Assembly (NCBI RefSeq): GCF_021168475.1
Contig: NZ_JAJOZT010000003.1
Location: 124,001-188,000, forward strand
DNA from: Pseudoclavibacter sp. 13-3
GTDB taxonomy: Bacteria; Actinomycetota; Actinomycetes; Actinomycetales; Microbacteriaceae
Length of the DNA stretch: 64,000 nt
Direction: 5' to 3'
Part shown: positions 51,269-61,028 of the stretch, piece by piece
Layout: every line of letters starts with the position of its first letter
Numbering within the stretch: position 1 is the first letter of the stretch
Notes under the pieces: generated by a model
The model's database searches: none
Told to the model about the DNA's origin: nothing
Seen by the model: the letters and a program-made list of their open reading frames with translations, nothing else
Made by a program: the position numbers and the translations under genes

Positions 51269-51280
51269 CCCGGTGCTGTC

Positions 51281-51311
51281 GCCGTCGGCTTCCCCCTCCG
51301 AAGCCGCCGGC
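51281..51311. terminator. bidirectional hairpin between convergent genes
   Basis: GCCGTCGGCTTC (51281-51292) pairs with GAAGCCGCCGGC (51300-51311) with one mismatch around a CCCCTCC loop. It sits between the siderophore-interacting protein gene and pstB. A T-rich tract follows only weakly. Confidence 0.6.
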
Positions 51312-51327
51312 AGCTGATGTTCGCTCT

Positions 51328-52107
51328 TTACCCGAAGCGACCTGAGATGTAGTCCTCGGTCTCTTTCTCAGTCGGGTTGGCGAAGATCTTGCGCGTGTCG
51401 TCGTACTCGATCAGGCGACCCGGCTTGCCGGTGCCCTCGATGTTGAAGAACGCGGTCTTGTCCGAGACACGTGAGGCCTGCTGCATGTTGTGCGTCACGA
51501 TCACGATGGTGTACTGCAGCTTCAGCTCTTCGATCAGGTCTTCGATGGCCAGCGTCGAGATCGGGTCGAGGGCCGAGCACGGCTCGTCCATCAGCACCAC
51601 GTCTGGCTTCACCGCGATCGTGCGCGCGATGCAGAGCCGCTGCTGCTGACCGCCTGAGAGGCCTGAGCCCGGGGCGTCGAGTCGGTCTTTGACCTCGTTC
51701 CAGAGGTTCGCGCCCCGCAGCGACTTCTCGACCAGCTCGTCGGCATCGCTGCGCGAGATGCGCTTGTTGTTCAGCGTGACGCCGGCCAGCACGTTCTCGC
51801 GAATCGACATGGTCGGAAAGGGATTCGGGCGCTGGAACACCATGCCCACCTGGCGGCGCACGAGCACCGGGTCGACGCCCGGGCCGTAGAGGTTCTCTCC
51901 GTCGAGCAGCACTTCGCCCTCGACGCGGGCGCCGGGAATGACCTCGTGCATGCGGTTGAGCGTGCGCAGGAACGTCGACTTGCCGCAGCCCGAGGGGCCG
52001 ATGAAGGCGGTCACTGACTTCGGCTCGATGTCCATGCTGACATCGGCGACGGCCAGGAACTTGCTGTAGTAGACGTTGAGATCCTTGGCGACGATGCGTT
52101 TTGACAT
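51328..52107 (-). CDS. pstB: phosphate ABC transporter ATP-binding protein
   Basis: A 259-aa ABC ATPase energising high-affinity phosphate import. Walker A is [19 protein letters not shown], the signature [16 protein letters not shown], Walker [14 protein letters not shown], and the H-loop Asn/His in VTHNMQQA. The NRM and CSALDPI features are diagnostic for PstB. It is the last gene of pstSCAB. Confidence 0.96.
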   Translation of the reverse strand: MSKRIVAKDLNVYYSKFLAVADVSMDIEPKSVTAFIGPSGCGKSTFLRTLNRMHEVIPGARVEGEVLLDGENLYGPGVDPVLVRRQVGMVFQRPNPFPTMSIRENVLAGVTLNNKRISRSDADELVEKSLRGANLWNEVKDRLDAPGSGLSGGQQQRLCIARTIAVKPDVVLMDEPCSALDPISTLAIEDLIEELKLQYTIVIVTHNMQQASRVSDKTAFFNIEGTGKPGRLIEYDDTRKIFANPTEKETEDYISGRFG

Positions 52108-52160
52108 GTTCTGTGAATCCTTACGATGTGGGTCTGCGGGTCAGAGATGAGCGGTGGGCG

Positions 52161-53063
52161 CTAGCGCGACTTCGGAGAGAAGATCTTGGCGATGATGCGC
52201 GCCGCGAGGTTCAGCACCATGACGATGAGCACCAGGGTCAGCGCCCCGGCCCATGCTCGTGCGTAGTACGGGTCGGCGTCGATGCCCGGGTTCTGGTACT
52301 GGTTGTACACGAACACGGGCAGGGTCGTCATGCGCTCTGAGAACGCGTTGTAGTTCATGTTCGACGCCAGACCGGCGGTGACCAGCAGAGGCGCGGTCTC
52401 GCCGATGACGCGGGCGAGAGCGAGCATGACACCGGTCATGATGCCGGCCACCGAGGTGCGCAGCACGACCTTGACGATGGTGAGCCACTTCGGCACGCCG
52501 AGGGCGTACGAGGCCTCGCGCAGCTCGTTGGGCACCAGGCGCAGCATCTCTTCGGTCGAGCGCACGACCACCGGAATCATGAGCACCGACAGCGCGACCG
52601 CGCCGGTGATGCCCATCTTCGCGTCCGCGCCGAAGAAGATCACGAACACCGAGAAGGCGAACAGGCCGGCGACGATCGAGGGGATGCCGGTCATCACGTC
52701 GACGAAGAAGGTGATGGACTTGGCGAGTCTGCCGTGGCCGTACTCGACGAGGTACACCGCTGTCATCAGACCGATCGGCACCGAGATGAGCGCCGTCCAC
52801 CCGGTCACGATGAGCGTGCCCATGACGGCGTGGATCGCACCGCCGGGTGCGCCCAGCGGCACCTGCATCGAGCTGCTGAAGAATTCGCCGTCGAAACGCG
52901 AGAGCCCCTTTGAGATCACGACCCACAGCAGCGACACGAGCGGGATCAGCGCGATGATGAACGCGCTCCAGACGACCACGCGCATCGTGACGTCTTTGGC
53001 CTTGCGCCGTCGGCTGTTGCCGGCCAACGCCGAAGAGGCAGAGAGAGTGTTGACTGTGCTCAT
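52161..53063 (-). CDS. pstA: phosphate ABC transporter permease
   Basis: A 300-aa membrane protein with six TM helices and the BPD_transp_1 loop (LVPNELREASYALGVPKWLT), typical of PstA. Its ATG overlaps the pstC stop by one base (TGATG). With PstC it forms the channel for phosphate delivered by PstS. Confidence 0.95.
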   Translation of the reverse strand: MSTVNTLSASSALAGNSRRRKAKDVTMRVVVWSAFIIALIPLVSLLWVVISKGLSRFDGEFFSSSMQVPLGAPGGAIHAVMGTLIVTGWTALISVPIGLMTAVYLVEYGHGRLAKSITFFVDVMTGIPSIVAGLFAFSVFVIFFGADAKMGITGAVALSVLMIPVVVRSTEEMLRLVPNELREASYALGVPKWLTIVKVVLRTSVAGIMTGVMLALARVIGETAPLLVTAGLASNMNYNAFSERMTTLPVFVYNQYQNPGIDADPYYARAWAGALTLVLIVMVLNLAARIIAKIFSPKSR

Positions 53064-54031
53064 CAGTTGGCTCCTGAGAATTCCTTGCGGCGGTTGACGA
53101 TCCAGCGGGCGCCGAGGTTGGCGGCGATGCTGATCACGAAGAGCACGAGACCGCCGAAGATGAGCACGCTGATCTTCGTGCCCGAGGCCTCGGGAAAGTT
53201 CTGCGCGATGGCGGCGGCGATCGTGTTCGGGTTCTGACCCTGCAGCAGGGCGAAGCTGACCAGACCGGGTGTGGCCGAGAGCACCATGGCCACGGCCATC
53301 GTCTCGCCGAGGGCACGGCCGAGGCCGAGCATCGCACCCGAGATGATGCCCGGGCGCGCGAAGGGCAGCACGGCCATCTTGATCATCTCCCAGTGCGTGG
53401 CGCCGAGCGCGAGAGCCGCCTCTTCGTGCAGCGCCGGGGTCTGCAGAAAGACTTCGCGGTTCATCGCGGTCATGATCGGCAGAATCATGATCGCGAGCAC
53501 GATTGCCGCTGTCAGCACCGAGGTGGCCGGGTTGGCGACGGGGCCCGCGAACAGCGGGATCCAGCCCAGATACGTCGACAGCCAGTCGTAGAAGGGTTTG
53601 ATGGCCGGGGCGAGCACCGCGATGCCCCAGAGGCCGAAGACGACCGACGGGATGGCAGCGAGCAGGTCGATCACGTAGCCGAGCAGCTGCGCGAACTTGC
53701 GGTTCGCATAGTGCGAGATGAACAGGCCGATGCCGATCGAGAACGGAAAGGCGATCAGCAGGGCGATCAGGGCGACCCAGAGCGTGCCGAAGGCGAGTGG
53801 CCCGACGTACTCCCAGACGTTGTCGCCGGCAGTGCCGGGGATGTCTCCGTTGGCACGACTGGCGCCGAGTGCGGGAAGCGCCTGACCGATCAGGAAGATC
53901 GCGACGCCTGCGAGGATGACCAGGATCAGCACGCCCGCGATGAGCGAGGTGCGCGAGAAGATGACGTCGCCGGGGCGCTGTTTCGCCCGAGGTGCGACTT
54001 GTGGGCTTGCGGTAGTGCTCATGATTCCCAT
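53063..54031 (-). CDS. pstC: phosphate ABC transporter permease
   Basis: A 322-aa permease with six or seven TM helices and the loop EEAALALGATHWEMIKMAVLP. The first possible ATG gives MGIMSTTASPQ; the second ATG, three codons on, is equally plausible, and neither has a strong ribosome binding site. A 15-bp stem-loop lies between it and pstS. Confidence 0.94.
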   Translation of the reverse strand: MGIMSTTASPQVAPRAKQRPGDVIFSRTSLIAGVLILVILAGVAIFLIGQALPALGASRANGDIPGTAGDNVWEYVGPLAFGTLWVALIALLIAFPFSIGIGLFISHYANRKFAQLLGYVIDLLAAIPSVVFGLWGIAVLAPAIKPFYDWLSTYLGWIPLFAGPVANPATSVLTAAIVLAIMILPIMTAMNREVFLQTPALHEEAALALGATHWEMIKMAVLPFARPGIISGAMLGLGRALGETMAVAMVLSATPGLVSFALLQGQNPNTIAAAIAQNFPEASGTKISVLIFGGLVLFVISIAANLGARWIVNRRKEFSGAN

Positions 54032-54075
54032 CGGGTCAGAACGTGGAGGAGCGTGGAAGGACTGCGGAGAGACGA

Positions 54076-54113
54076 CTGAGGCGGAGCGACGAAGGAATGT
54101 CGCTCCGCCTCAG
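54076..54113. terminator. perfect 15-bp stem-loop between pstS and pstC
   Basis: CTGAGGCGGAGCGAC and its exact complement around an 8-nt loop. There is no U run on the operon strand. It probably stabilises the pstS mRNA 3' end or partially terminates transcription, making PstS more abundant than the membrane subunits, as is common for binding-protein genes. Confidence 0.7.
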
Positions 54114-54147
54114 CGAGGCTCGCGATGGGCGAGCCGGGTGTTTCGGA

Positions 54148-55221
54148 CTACTTGATCGCGTTGACCGCGGTCTTCGCCTTCTCTGTGACGGCGTCGCTCA
54201 GCGGAGCCGAGCCGGCGTGGTCGGCAGCCTGCTTCTGGCCCTCGGAGCTGATCACGTACTCGAAGTAGGCCTTGACGAGCTCGCCCTTGCCCTCGGTCTG
54301 GTACTCCTGGCAGCCGATCAGGTAGCTGACCAGAACGATCGGGTAGGCGCCCTCGACGCTGTAGTCGAGCTTGTACGCCAGGTCGGCGTCGCCGCGGCCG
54401 TCGACGAGCTTCGAGTGCTCGACGATCTTGGCGGCGGCGTCGGCCGAGTACTTCACGCCGTTGACGGCGACGGTGCCGAGGTCGCCGGCCTGCGAGGCGT
54501 CGAGGTAGCCGATGGCGCCCTCGGCGTTGCTCAGCGCCTGCTTGACCCCCTGGGTCTTCTGAGCCGACTGCGCGTTCGGGTTCGAGGCGAAGGGGAAGGT
54601 CTCGCCGACCTCGGCGCTGCCGAAGGCGTCAGCGGCCTCTGACTTCAGGTAGTTCAGGAAGTTCTTGGTGGTGCCCGACTCGTCGCCGCGGAAGATCACC
54701 TTGATGGTGGTGTCGGGCAGGTCGACGCCCGAGTTGAGGTCGGCGATGGCCGGATCGTTCCACTTGGTGATCTGGCCGGCGAAGATCTTGGTGATCGTCG
54801 GGGCATCGAGGCTGAGCGAGTCTATGCCGTTGAGCTTGAAGGCGACGGCGATGGGCGAGATGTATGCGGGGATCTCGACGATGTCGTTGGTCTTGCACGC
54901 GGCGAACTTGCCGGCCAGCTCATCGGTGCTGACCGCGGCGTCGCTGCCCGCGAAGTCGGCGGTTCCGCCGATGAACGCCTTGCGGCCTGCGCCCGAGCCC
55001 TCGGGATCGTAGTTGACGGTCACACCCGAGTTCGCCGCGATGAAGCCGGCCTTCCATGCCTCCTGCGCGCCGCTCTGGCTCGAAGCGCCCGAGCCGCTGA
55101 TCTGACCGCTCAGCGACGAGGTCGATGAGCTGCTGCCGCTCTCGTTGCTGGCGCAGGCCGACAGCGAGATGGCGGCGACGCCGAGCAGCGCGGCGGCCTG
55201 GATGAGGCGAGTCTTCTTCAC
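54148..55221 (-). CDS. pstS: phosphate-binding lipoprotein PstS
   Basis: A 357-aa substrate-binding protein. The N terminus VKKTRLIQAAALLGVAAISL then SAC is a lipoprotein signal with lipobox LSAC. The phosphate-binding motifs are GSGASSQSGAQEAW, GSDAAVS and RGDESGTTKNF. I choose a GTG start with GAAAGGG upstream; the open frame extends 33 codons further 5' without support. A Pho box lies about 100 nt upstream. Confidence 0.95.
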   Translation of the reverse strand: MKKTRLIQAAALLGVAAISLSACASNESGSSSSTSSLSGQISGSGASSQSGAQEAWKAGFIAANSGVTVNYDPEGSGAGRKAFIGGTADFAGSDAAVSTDELAGKFAACKTNDIVEIPAYISPIAVAFKLNGIDSLSLDAPTITKIFAGQITKWNDPAIADLNSGVDLPDTTIKVIFRGDESGTTKNFLNYLKSEAADAFGSAEVGETFPFASNPNAQSAQKTQGVKQALSNAEGAIGYLDASQAGDLGTVAVNGVKYSADAAAKIVEHSKLVDGRGDADLAYKLDYSVEGAYPIVLVSYLIGCQEYQTEGKGELVKAYFEYVISSEGQKQAADHAGSAPLSDAVTEKAKTAVNAIK

Positions 55222-55319
55222 GATGTACCCTTTCAGGTTTCTTGCATGCGGCCGCAGAGAGAAGCGGCCCGGTTCGCCTTTCAAACTACGGACGCCCGGT
55301 GTCGGGATTCTCACCAGCA

Positions 55320-55337
55320 CCTTAACGGCAGGTGAAC
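55320..55337 (-). promoter_or_regulatory. Pho box upstream of pstS
   Basis: On the minus strand GTTCACC-TGCC-GTTAAGG: two 7-bp direct repeat units with a 4-nt spacer, as in the PhoP/RegX3 boxes of actinobacteria (GTTCACC repeated every 11 nt). It lies about 100 nt before the pstS start. Confidence 0.75.
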
Positions 55338-55402
55338 GACGGTGGGCCGTTCAGAACGGCAGAGTTCTGCGTGGGGCAGACCGCGCTCGGGCGACATCCC
55401 GA

Positions 55403-56359
55403 TCAGCTGTCGCTCTCTTCGTCGAAGGGAGCGTACGTCGCCACGGTGACGAGCTCGAAGGGATGCTCGGCGTCGCCGGTCTGCGCGATCTGCGCGACGA
55501 CCAGCTCGGCCGGCGCCAGCGTGGCATGCGAGAGCAGCCGAGCGCGAGCGGGCTCGTCGATCAGGGCGCCGATCGCCGAGAGCACGCCCGGGAGAACCGG
55601 ACGATGGGCGCAGAACAACGCCGGGCGCCCCTGCGACACGATCTCGGTGACCAGACGCTCCGACGCCTCCGGGTCGGCTGCGTAGTCGGTCTCGGTGAGC
55701 TCGGCGGCGCGGCGCACACGGGTGCCGCATGAGGCCGCATACGGCTGCACCGTCGAGAGGCAGCGCTGCCAGGGGCTCGTCACGATCTGCGGGAACGTTC
55801 CCCAGCACTGCAGCAGCGGCGTGAGATGCTTGGCCTGTGACTGCCCGTGCGAGGTCAGCGGGCGGCTGGCCTCGCCCTTGCTCCAGTCGACGCGTGAGGT
55901 GGCCTTGGCGTGGCGCAGCACGCCGACGGTGAAGATCGGGCGATCGAGCGTGGGCAGCTGCGCCTCGAGTCGGGTGAGCAGTTCGCGGTCGAAGTCGTAG
56001 GTCAGCAGCCGCTGCGCCTCGGCGAAGGGCAGCCAGAGCAGCTCGTCGACCTCGTGGTTCGGCGAGAAGTGCTTGGCGCTGTCTTTGACCTGATCGGCCG
56101 AGATCTGCGCGGTCCAGTACGAGACGACTTTGGGCTTGTCTCCGACGTGATAGTGCACGGCGTCGAGATACGGCCCGAGAGTGGCGCGGATGCGGCTCTC
56201 TTCGCGCAGCTCGCGAATGGCCGTCTCGGGCACGCTCTCGCCTGGATCCTGCTTGCCCTTGGGAAACGAGTAGTCGTCATGGGCAGCGCGATGGATGACC
56301 AGGATGTACGGCTCGCCGGCGATGCGTCGCCAGCAGAGCACTCCCGCGGCGACGATCAT
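55403..56359 (-). CDS. mutT1: NUDIX hydrolase fused to histidine phosphatase (MutT1-like)
   Basis: A 318-aa two-domain protein. The N-terminal NUDIX domain (about 1-135) has the box [20 protein letters not shown]; the usual Gly near the box end is Arg. The C-terminal histidine-phosphatase domain (about 150-318) has [11 protein letters not shown] and [11 protein letters not shown]. Mycobacterial MutT1 hydrolyses 8-oxo-dGTP and diadenosine polyphosphates. The ATG overlaps the ppk stop (ATGA), so it is co-expressed with polyphosphate kinase, as in related actinobacteria. Confidence 0.9.
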   Translation of the reverse strand: MIVAAGVLCWRRIAGEPYILVIHRAAHDDYSFPKGKQDPGESVPETAIRELREESRIRATLGPYLDAVHYHVGDKPKVVSYWTAQISADQVKDSAKHFSPNHEVDELLWLPFAEAQRLLTYDFDRELLTRLEAQLPTLDRPIFTVGVLRHAKATSRVDWSKGEASRPLTSHGQSQAKHLTPLLQCWGTFPQIVTSPWQRCLSTVQPYAASCGTRVRRAAELTETDYAADPEASERLVTEIVSQGRPALFCAHRPVLPGVLSAIGALIDEPARARLLSHATLAPAELVVAQIAQTGDAEHPFELVTVATYAPFDEESDS

Positions 56360-58548
56360 TTGCGCTTCGCCCGAGCCCGTGCCTTGCGCGTCGCGGCGAT
56401 GCGCAGGAGCTCTTCCTGCACATCGAGCAGCCGGTCGCCGTGGTCGTCGAGGTAGTGACGCTTCCAGCTGCCGTCGGCGCTGAGGTGCCACGACGAGGTC
56501 GTGTCGGCGACGCCCATCGCGAGCAGGTCGGTGAGCTCGGTGATCTGGTCGGGGTCGACCAGGCGCACGAGCGCCTCGACGCGACGATCGAGGTTGCGGT
56601 GCATCATGTCGGCACTGCCGATGTAGACGATCGGGTCGCCCTCGTTCGCGAACCAGAAGATGCGCGAGTGCTCGAGGAACCGACCGAGCACCGAGCGCAC
56701 GGTGATGTTCTCGCTGAGCCCCGGCTCGCCCGGCTTGATCGCGCAGATGCCGCGCACCCAGACCTCGACGGGCACGCCGGCCCGGCTGGCGCGATAGAGC
56801 GAGTCGATGATCTGCTCGTCGACCAGAGAGTTGACCTTGATCTTGATGCCGCTCGCCTTGCCGGCACGCGCGTTCTCGATCTCTTGGTCGACCAGGTCGA
56901 TCAGACCGGTGCGAATCGTCTTGGGAGCGACCAGCAGGCGGTTGTAGTCCGATTCGGCAGAGTAGCCCGAGAGATGGTTGAACAGTCGTCCGAGGTCGGC
57001 CCCGACCTCTTCAGAGGCGGTGAGCAGGCCGAGGTCTTCGTAGAGACGTGCGGTCTTCGGGTTGTAGTTTCCGGTGCCGACGTGGCTGTACCGAACGAGA
57101 CGGCCCTCTTCTTCGCGCACGGCGAGCGAGAGCTTGCAGTGCGTCTTCAGCCCGACCAGGCCGTAGACGACGTGCACGCCGGCGCGCTCGAGCTTGCGAG
57201 CCCACGAGATGTTGTTCGCCTCGTCGAAGCGCGCCTTGATCTCGACCAGCGCGAGCACCTGCTTGCCGGCGTCGGCTGCGTCGATCAGCGCCTGGACGAT
57301 CGGGCTGTCGCCCGAGGTGCGGTACAGCGTCTGCTTGATGGCGAGCACGGTCGGGTCGGCCGCGGCATGCTCCAAGAACGCCTGCACGCTGGTCGCGAAC
57401 GACTCGTAGGGGTGGTGCAGCAGGATGTCCTGCTTGCGAATGGCTCCGAAGAACTCGGCGTGCTGGTGCGGCTCGATGTCCTGCAGAAAGCGGTTGGTGA
57501 CGGGAACGGCCACCGGGTAGTGCAGCTCTGGGCGGTTCAACCCTGAGATGGCGAACAGGCCGGTGAGATCGAGCGGCTCGCGCAGCTTGTAGACGTCTTC
57601 GTTCTGCACGCCCAACTCGCTGACCAGCAGCTCGAGGATGGCCGGGTTGATGTCGCTGGCCACCTCGAGGCGCACCGGCGGGCCGAAGCGCCGACGCAGC
57701 AGCTCTTTCTCGAGCGCCTGCAGCAGGTTCTCGGCCTCGTCTTCGTCGACCTCGAGGTCTTCGTTGCGGGTGACGCGGAAGGCGTGCGACTCGACGACCT
57801 CCATGCCGGGAAAGAGCTGGTCGAGATGTGCCGAGATGAGCTCTTCGAGCGGCACGAAGTGCGTCTGGGCGTCGCCGATCTCGCCGACGCGGATGAAGCG
57901 GGGCAGTGACTGGGGAACCTTGACGCGTGCGAACTCGCGCTTGTTCGTCGTGGGGTTGCGCACGATCACGGCCAGGTTGAGCGACAGACCCGAGATGTAC
58001 GGGAACGGATGCGCCGAGTCGACCGCCAGCGGGGTCAGAATCGGAAAGACCTTCTCGTCGAAGTAGGTGCGCAGCCGTGCCCGGTCGGCCTGATCGAGCT
58101 CGTCGAAGTGCGAGATGCCGATGCCGACCTTCTCGAGCTCTGGCAGAACGTGCTCGTGCAGGATGCTCGCCTGGCGCTCCTGCAGTCGGTGGGCCTCTTT
58201 CGAGATCGCGCTGAGCAGTTCGAGCGGCGCATAGCCAGAGACCGCGGGAACGGCGATGCCGAGCGCCACGCGACGCTTCAGGCCGGCGACGCGCACCATG
58301 AAGAACTCGTCGAGATTGTTCGCGAAGATCGCCAGGAACGAAGCCCGTTCGAGCAGCTGCAGTCCGTCGTCTGCGGCCAGCTCGAGCACGCGCTCGTTGA
58401 AGCCGAGCCAGGAGAGCTCGCGATCCAGGTAGCGGTCTGGCGGCAGCTGGGCGTTCTGCGTCGCTGCTGCGGCCGGGGGAGAGAGCGGTGCGGCGGTGCT
58501 CTGCCCCTGGCGGTTCTTCGTCTTAGTCTGCTGTGACGGTTCGCTCAT
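56356..58548 (-). CDS. ppk: polyphosphate kinase 1
   Basis: A 730-aa PPK1 that polymerises phosphate from ATP and works in reverse. It has the N-terminal helical domain ([19 protein letters not shown]), the [12 protein letters not shown] segment, the catalytic His in [20 protein letters not shown], and the C-terminal phospholipase D-like motif [15 protein letters not shown] disordered N-terminal 45 residues is rich in Gln/Pro/Ala. GAGGA directly precedes the ATG. Part of a phosphate-centred block with mutT1 and the nearby pst operon. Confidence 0.96.
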   Translation of the reverse strand: MSEPSQQTKTKNRQGQSTAAPLSPPAAAATQNAQLPPDRYLDRELSWLGFNERVLELAADDGLQLLERASFLAIFANNLDEFFMVRVAGLKRRVALGIAVPAVSGYAPLELLSAISKEAHRLQERQASILHEHVLPELEKVGIGISHFDELDQADRARLRTYFDEKVFPILTPLAVDSAHPFPYISGLSLNLAVIVRNPTTNKREFARVKVPQSLPRFIRVGEIGDAQTHFVPLEELISAHLDQLFPGMEVVESHAFRVTRNEDLEVDEDEAENLLQALEKELLRRRFGPPVRLEVASDINPAILELLVSELGVQNEDVYKLREPLDLTGLFAISGLNRPELHYPVAVPVTNRFLQDIEPHQHAEFFGAIRKQDILLHHPYESFATSVQAFLEHAAADPTVLAIKQTLYRTSGDSPIVQALIDAADAGKQVLALVEIKARFDEANNISWARKLERAGVHVVYGLVGLKTHCKLSLAVREEEGRLVRYSHVGTGNYNPKTARLYEDLGLLTASEEVGADLGRLFNHLSGYSAESDYNRLLVAPKTIRTGLIDLVDQEIENARAGKASGIKIKVNSLVDEQIIDSLYRASRAGVPVEVWVRGICAIKPGEPGLSENITVRSVLGRFLEHSRIFWFANEGDPIVYIGSADMMHRNLDRRVEALVRLVDPDQITELTDLLAMGVADTTSSWHLSADGSWKRHYLDDHGDRLLDVQEELLRIAATRKARARAKRK

Positions 58549-58555
58549 TCCTCAA

Positions 58556-59443
58556 TCATCTCACCTGCCAGTGAATATCTCGTGAACGCTCTTCGAAGCC
58601 GAGTCGCCGGTAGAGCGCGAGCGCGGGCATGTTGTCGGCCTCGACATACAGTGACACCTCGGCGACCCGTTCGGCGAGGTGTCGAAGGCCGTGCTCCATG
58701 AGCACCCGACCGAGACCGCGGCCGCTGTGGTCGGGGCTCACCGCGATCGCATAGATCTCGCCCTCGGGGCTGTCGTCGGGGCCCGGCGCGATCTTCGTCC
58801 AGTTGAACCCGACCAGTTCGTCACCCTGCCAGAGCAGCAGCACGTCGTCGGGCGAATACCAGCTCTCGTGCTGCAGCGCCGCGAGGTCGTCAGCGGTGAT
58901 CCGGCCCTGCTCGGGATGCGCCGCGAACGCCCGCGCGTTCAGATCGAGCCACGCCCGATCATCGCGACCCGGCCGCAACATCCGCAGAGTGAGGCCGTCG
59001 GGCAGCGCACGGGCGGGCTCGCCGGAATCGGCCAGCTCGCGCAGCGCGTGGTGCGGCAGCTGCATCAGCAGCAGCTCGCGAATCGAGATGGCGCCGGATG
59101 CGGCGGCGAGTGCATGGGCGGCGGCCAGCCCGCCGTGGGCCCAGATCAGTCGACCGCCGGCGTCGACAGCGGCCTGCCACAGACGTGTGCCGAGCCCCTG
59201 CCGACGGGCGTCGGGGGCGACCACGAGCTCGAATTCGTCACCGGTGACGACCGCGGCGGCGGCCAGCGCCGTCTCGTCGGCGTGCACCAGGGCGACTGTG
59301 GCCTGGCCTTCGGTCAGCTGACTCCACGAGTGGTCGTTGAACGGCTGGGCCCCGTCGGCGCGGAACGCCCGTGCGGCGAGGTCGCGCAGCGCAGGCAGGT
59401 CGTCAGAGCGCACTGGTCGCGGGCCGTCGACCGCCGAGGTCAC
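58556..59443 (-). CDS. mshD: mycothiol synthase (acetyl-CoA:Cys-GlcN-Ins N-acetyltransferase)
   Basis: A 295-aa protein with two GNAT domains that makes the last step of mycothiol synthesis. Acetyl-CoA loops are PDARRQGLGTRLW (N domain) and PDHSGRGLGRVLMEHGL (C domain), followed by LYVEADNMPALALYRRLGFEE. The GTG start overlaps the stop of the upstream regulator gene (GTGA). The glnR-mshD order is also that of Mycobacterium tuberculosis. Its presence identifies the host as a mycothiol-making actinobacterium. Confidence 0.93.
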   Translation of the reverse strand: MTSAVDGPRPVRSDDLPALRDLAARAFRADGAQPFNDHSWSQLTEGQATVALVHADETALAAAAVVTGDEFELVVAPDARRQGLGTRLWQAAVDAGGRLIWAHGGLAAAHALAAASGAISIRELLLMQLPHHALRELADSGEPARALPDGLTLRMLRPGRDDRAWLDLNARAFAAHPEQGRITADDLAALQHESWYSPDDVLLLWQGDELVGFNWTKIAPGPDDSPEGEIYAIAVSPDHSGRGLGRVLMEHGLRHLAERVAEVSLYVEADNMPALALYRRLGFEERSRDIHWQVR

Positions 59444-60150
59444 GCGCTCGCTCCGCCGCTCGCGCCGTTCGCCGCGGCCACCGGCCGCTCCTGGTCGACC
59501 GGGTTGAAGCGGTAGCCGACGTTGCGCACCGTGCCGATCAGCGAGTCGAGCTCGCCGAGCTTGGCACGCAGACGGCGCACGTGCACGTCGACTGTGCGCG
59601 TGCCGCCGAAGTAGTCGTAGCCCCAGACCTCGCTGAGCAGCTGCTCGCGCGTGAACACCCGGCCGGGGCGGCCGGCGAGAAAGCGCAGCAGCTCGAACTC
59701 CTTGTACGTGAGGTCGAGCGGCTTGCCGTTGATGCGCGCCGAGTAGCTGGCCTCGTCGATGGTGAGCCCGGCGGCGCGGATGACGGAGGGGCCGTCTGGC
59801 TCGACGGCCGCACTGATGCGTCGGGCCAGGCGGATTCGCGCATCGATCTCGGCAGGGCCGGCGGTCGACAGAATGAAGTCGGATGCACCCCAGTCGCGGC
59901 TGATCGCGGCGAGCCCGCCTTCGGTCACGACCAGAATGACGGCGACGTCGAGATGGGAGGCGGCCATCAGCGAGCAGAACTGTCGTGCGGCGGGCAGATC
60001 GGCCCGGGCGTCGACGAGAACGACGTCGGCGTCGATGCATGACATGACGCTGTTGCCTGACGGCTGCACGGTCGTGACCTGGTGGCTGAGCAGGGTCAGA
60101 GCGGGCAGCACGCCGTCTTTCATGCTGGTGAGAACGACGAGCTTCGACAC
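59440..60150 (-). CDS. glnR: OmpR-type response regulator, GlnR-like
   Basis: A 236-aa regulator. The receiver domain (about 1-115) has VVLVDARADL with an Asp, but the surrounding acidic pocket is poor, as in the atypical, phosphorylation-independent GlnR family. The winged helix is clear: LDLTYKEFELLRFLAGRPGR, REQLLSEVWGYDYFGGTRTV, DVHVRRLRAKLG. No sensor kinase is adjacent. GTG start with AGGAAGG upstream and a TATGAT -10 about 30 nt before the start. Assignment as GlnR rests on its position beside mshD and is moderately sure; it could be another orphan regulator. Confidence 0.75.
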   Translation of the reverse strand: MSKLVVLTSMKDGVLPALTLLSHQVTTVQPSGNSVMSCIDADVVLVDARADLPAARQFCSLMAASHLDVAVILVVTEGGLAAISRDWGASDFILSTAGPAEIDARIRLARRISAAVEPDGPSVIRAAGLTIDEASYSARINGKPLDLTYKEFELLRFLAGRPGRVFTREQLLSEVWGYDYFGGTRTVDVHVRRLRAKLGELDSLIGTVRNVGYRFNPVDQERPVAAANGASGGASA

Positions 60151-60288
60151 TGGGGGCCTTCCTGGGGAAAGTTGTCCTCATCATAGTCGAGGCTGGGCAT
60201 GATCAGCGTCAGCGCCGCGTCACATGCGCATCCGGGCCCTCGCGCGCGACGTGCGCGAGGGCAGGGTGGGACGGGCTAGACTGCTGGC

Positions 60289-60405
60289 ATGGACGGAATC
60301 GTTGCACTTGAGATCTTCTTCGTCGGCCTGCTCGCGCTGGCCAGCCTTTCGATCGCCTTCGTGGCGGTGACCGTGCTGGTCAAGCTCTTCAAAGGTCAGC
60401 GCTGA
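60289..60405 (+). CDS. 38-aa conserved small membrane protein
   Basis: MDGIVALEIFFVGLLALASL then SIAFVAVTVLVKLFKGQR: one or one-and-a-half TM helices with a basic C terminus. A TAGACT hexamer ends 6 nt before the ATG, so it is probably translated from a leaderless mRNA. Its stop is 2 bp before the next gene. Too short for most gene callers. Confidence 0.65.
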   Translation: MDGIVALEIFFVGLLALASLSIAFVAVTVLVKLFKGQR

Positions 60406-60407
60406 GC

Positions 60408-61028
60408 GTGTTCGACATCCCCGAGGGTCTGCCCGCCGAGGTCAACCCGCTCAGCTGGCTCATCGGTGTCTGGGAGGGCACCGGGGTCGTCAGCTACGGG
60501 CCCCAAGACGACCATGTCGAGTACGAGTTCGGACAGCGCGTCAGCTTCACCAACGAGGGCCTGGCTGACCTGCACTACAACGCGTACTACTGGATGCTCG
60601 ATGACGAGCGAACCCCGTTGACGACCGAGACCGGCTACTGGCGTCTGGCTGTGCCCGAGCGCCCCACCGATCACGGGCCGGCGCTGCTGCCCGGAGCCGA
60701 CGGCGCGGCGCGCACGATCGACGACGTCGACGAGTTGCGCTCCAAGACCGGGTTCCCGCTCGAGGTGAGCGTGCTGCATCCCGACGGCATCAGCGAGCTC
60801 TATGTCGGCACCATCGACGGGCCGCGTGTGCAGATCGGCACCGACGCCGTGCTGCGCCCCGCGGAGTCGCGTCTCTACACCGCTGCCGAGCGCATGTACG
60901 GACTGGTCGACGGCCAGCTGATGTGGGCATGGGACATCGCCGCATTCGGTCGACCGCTGACTTCGATGGCCTCGGGCGTGCTGGCTCGCCGCGGGGCTTC
61001 CGCGCCGGCCGCGGGAGGCGCTGAGTGA
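60408..61028 (+). CDS. FABP-like heme-binding beta-barrel protein (nitrobindin family)
   Basis: A 206-aa protein of the DUF1794 / THAP4-like family. The signature GVWEGTGVVSYG (GxWxGxG) starts the beta-barrel, as in the mycobacterial members Rv0813c and Rv2717c, which bind heme or fatty-acid-like ligands. The C-terminal His expected as heme ligand in nitrobindins is not obvious here, so heme binding is uncertain. GTG start just after the small membrane gene; overlaps ygfZ by 4 bp. Confidence 0.85.
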   Translation: MFDIPEGLPAEVNPLSWLIGVWEGTGVVSYGPQDDHVEYEFGQRVSFTNEGLADLHYNAYYWMLDDERTPLTTETGYWRLAVPERPTDHGPALLPGADGAARTIDDVDELRSKTGFPLEVSVLHPDGISELYVGTIDGPRVQIGTDAVLRPAESRLYTAAERMYGLVDGQLMWAWDIAAFGRPLTSMASGVLARRGASAPAAGGAE

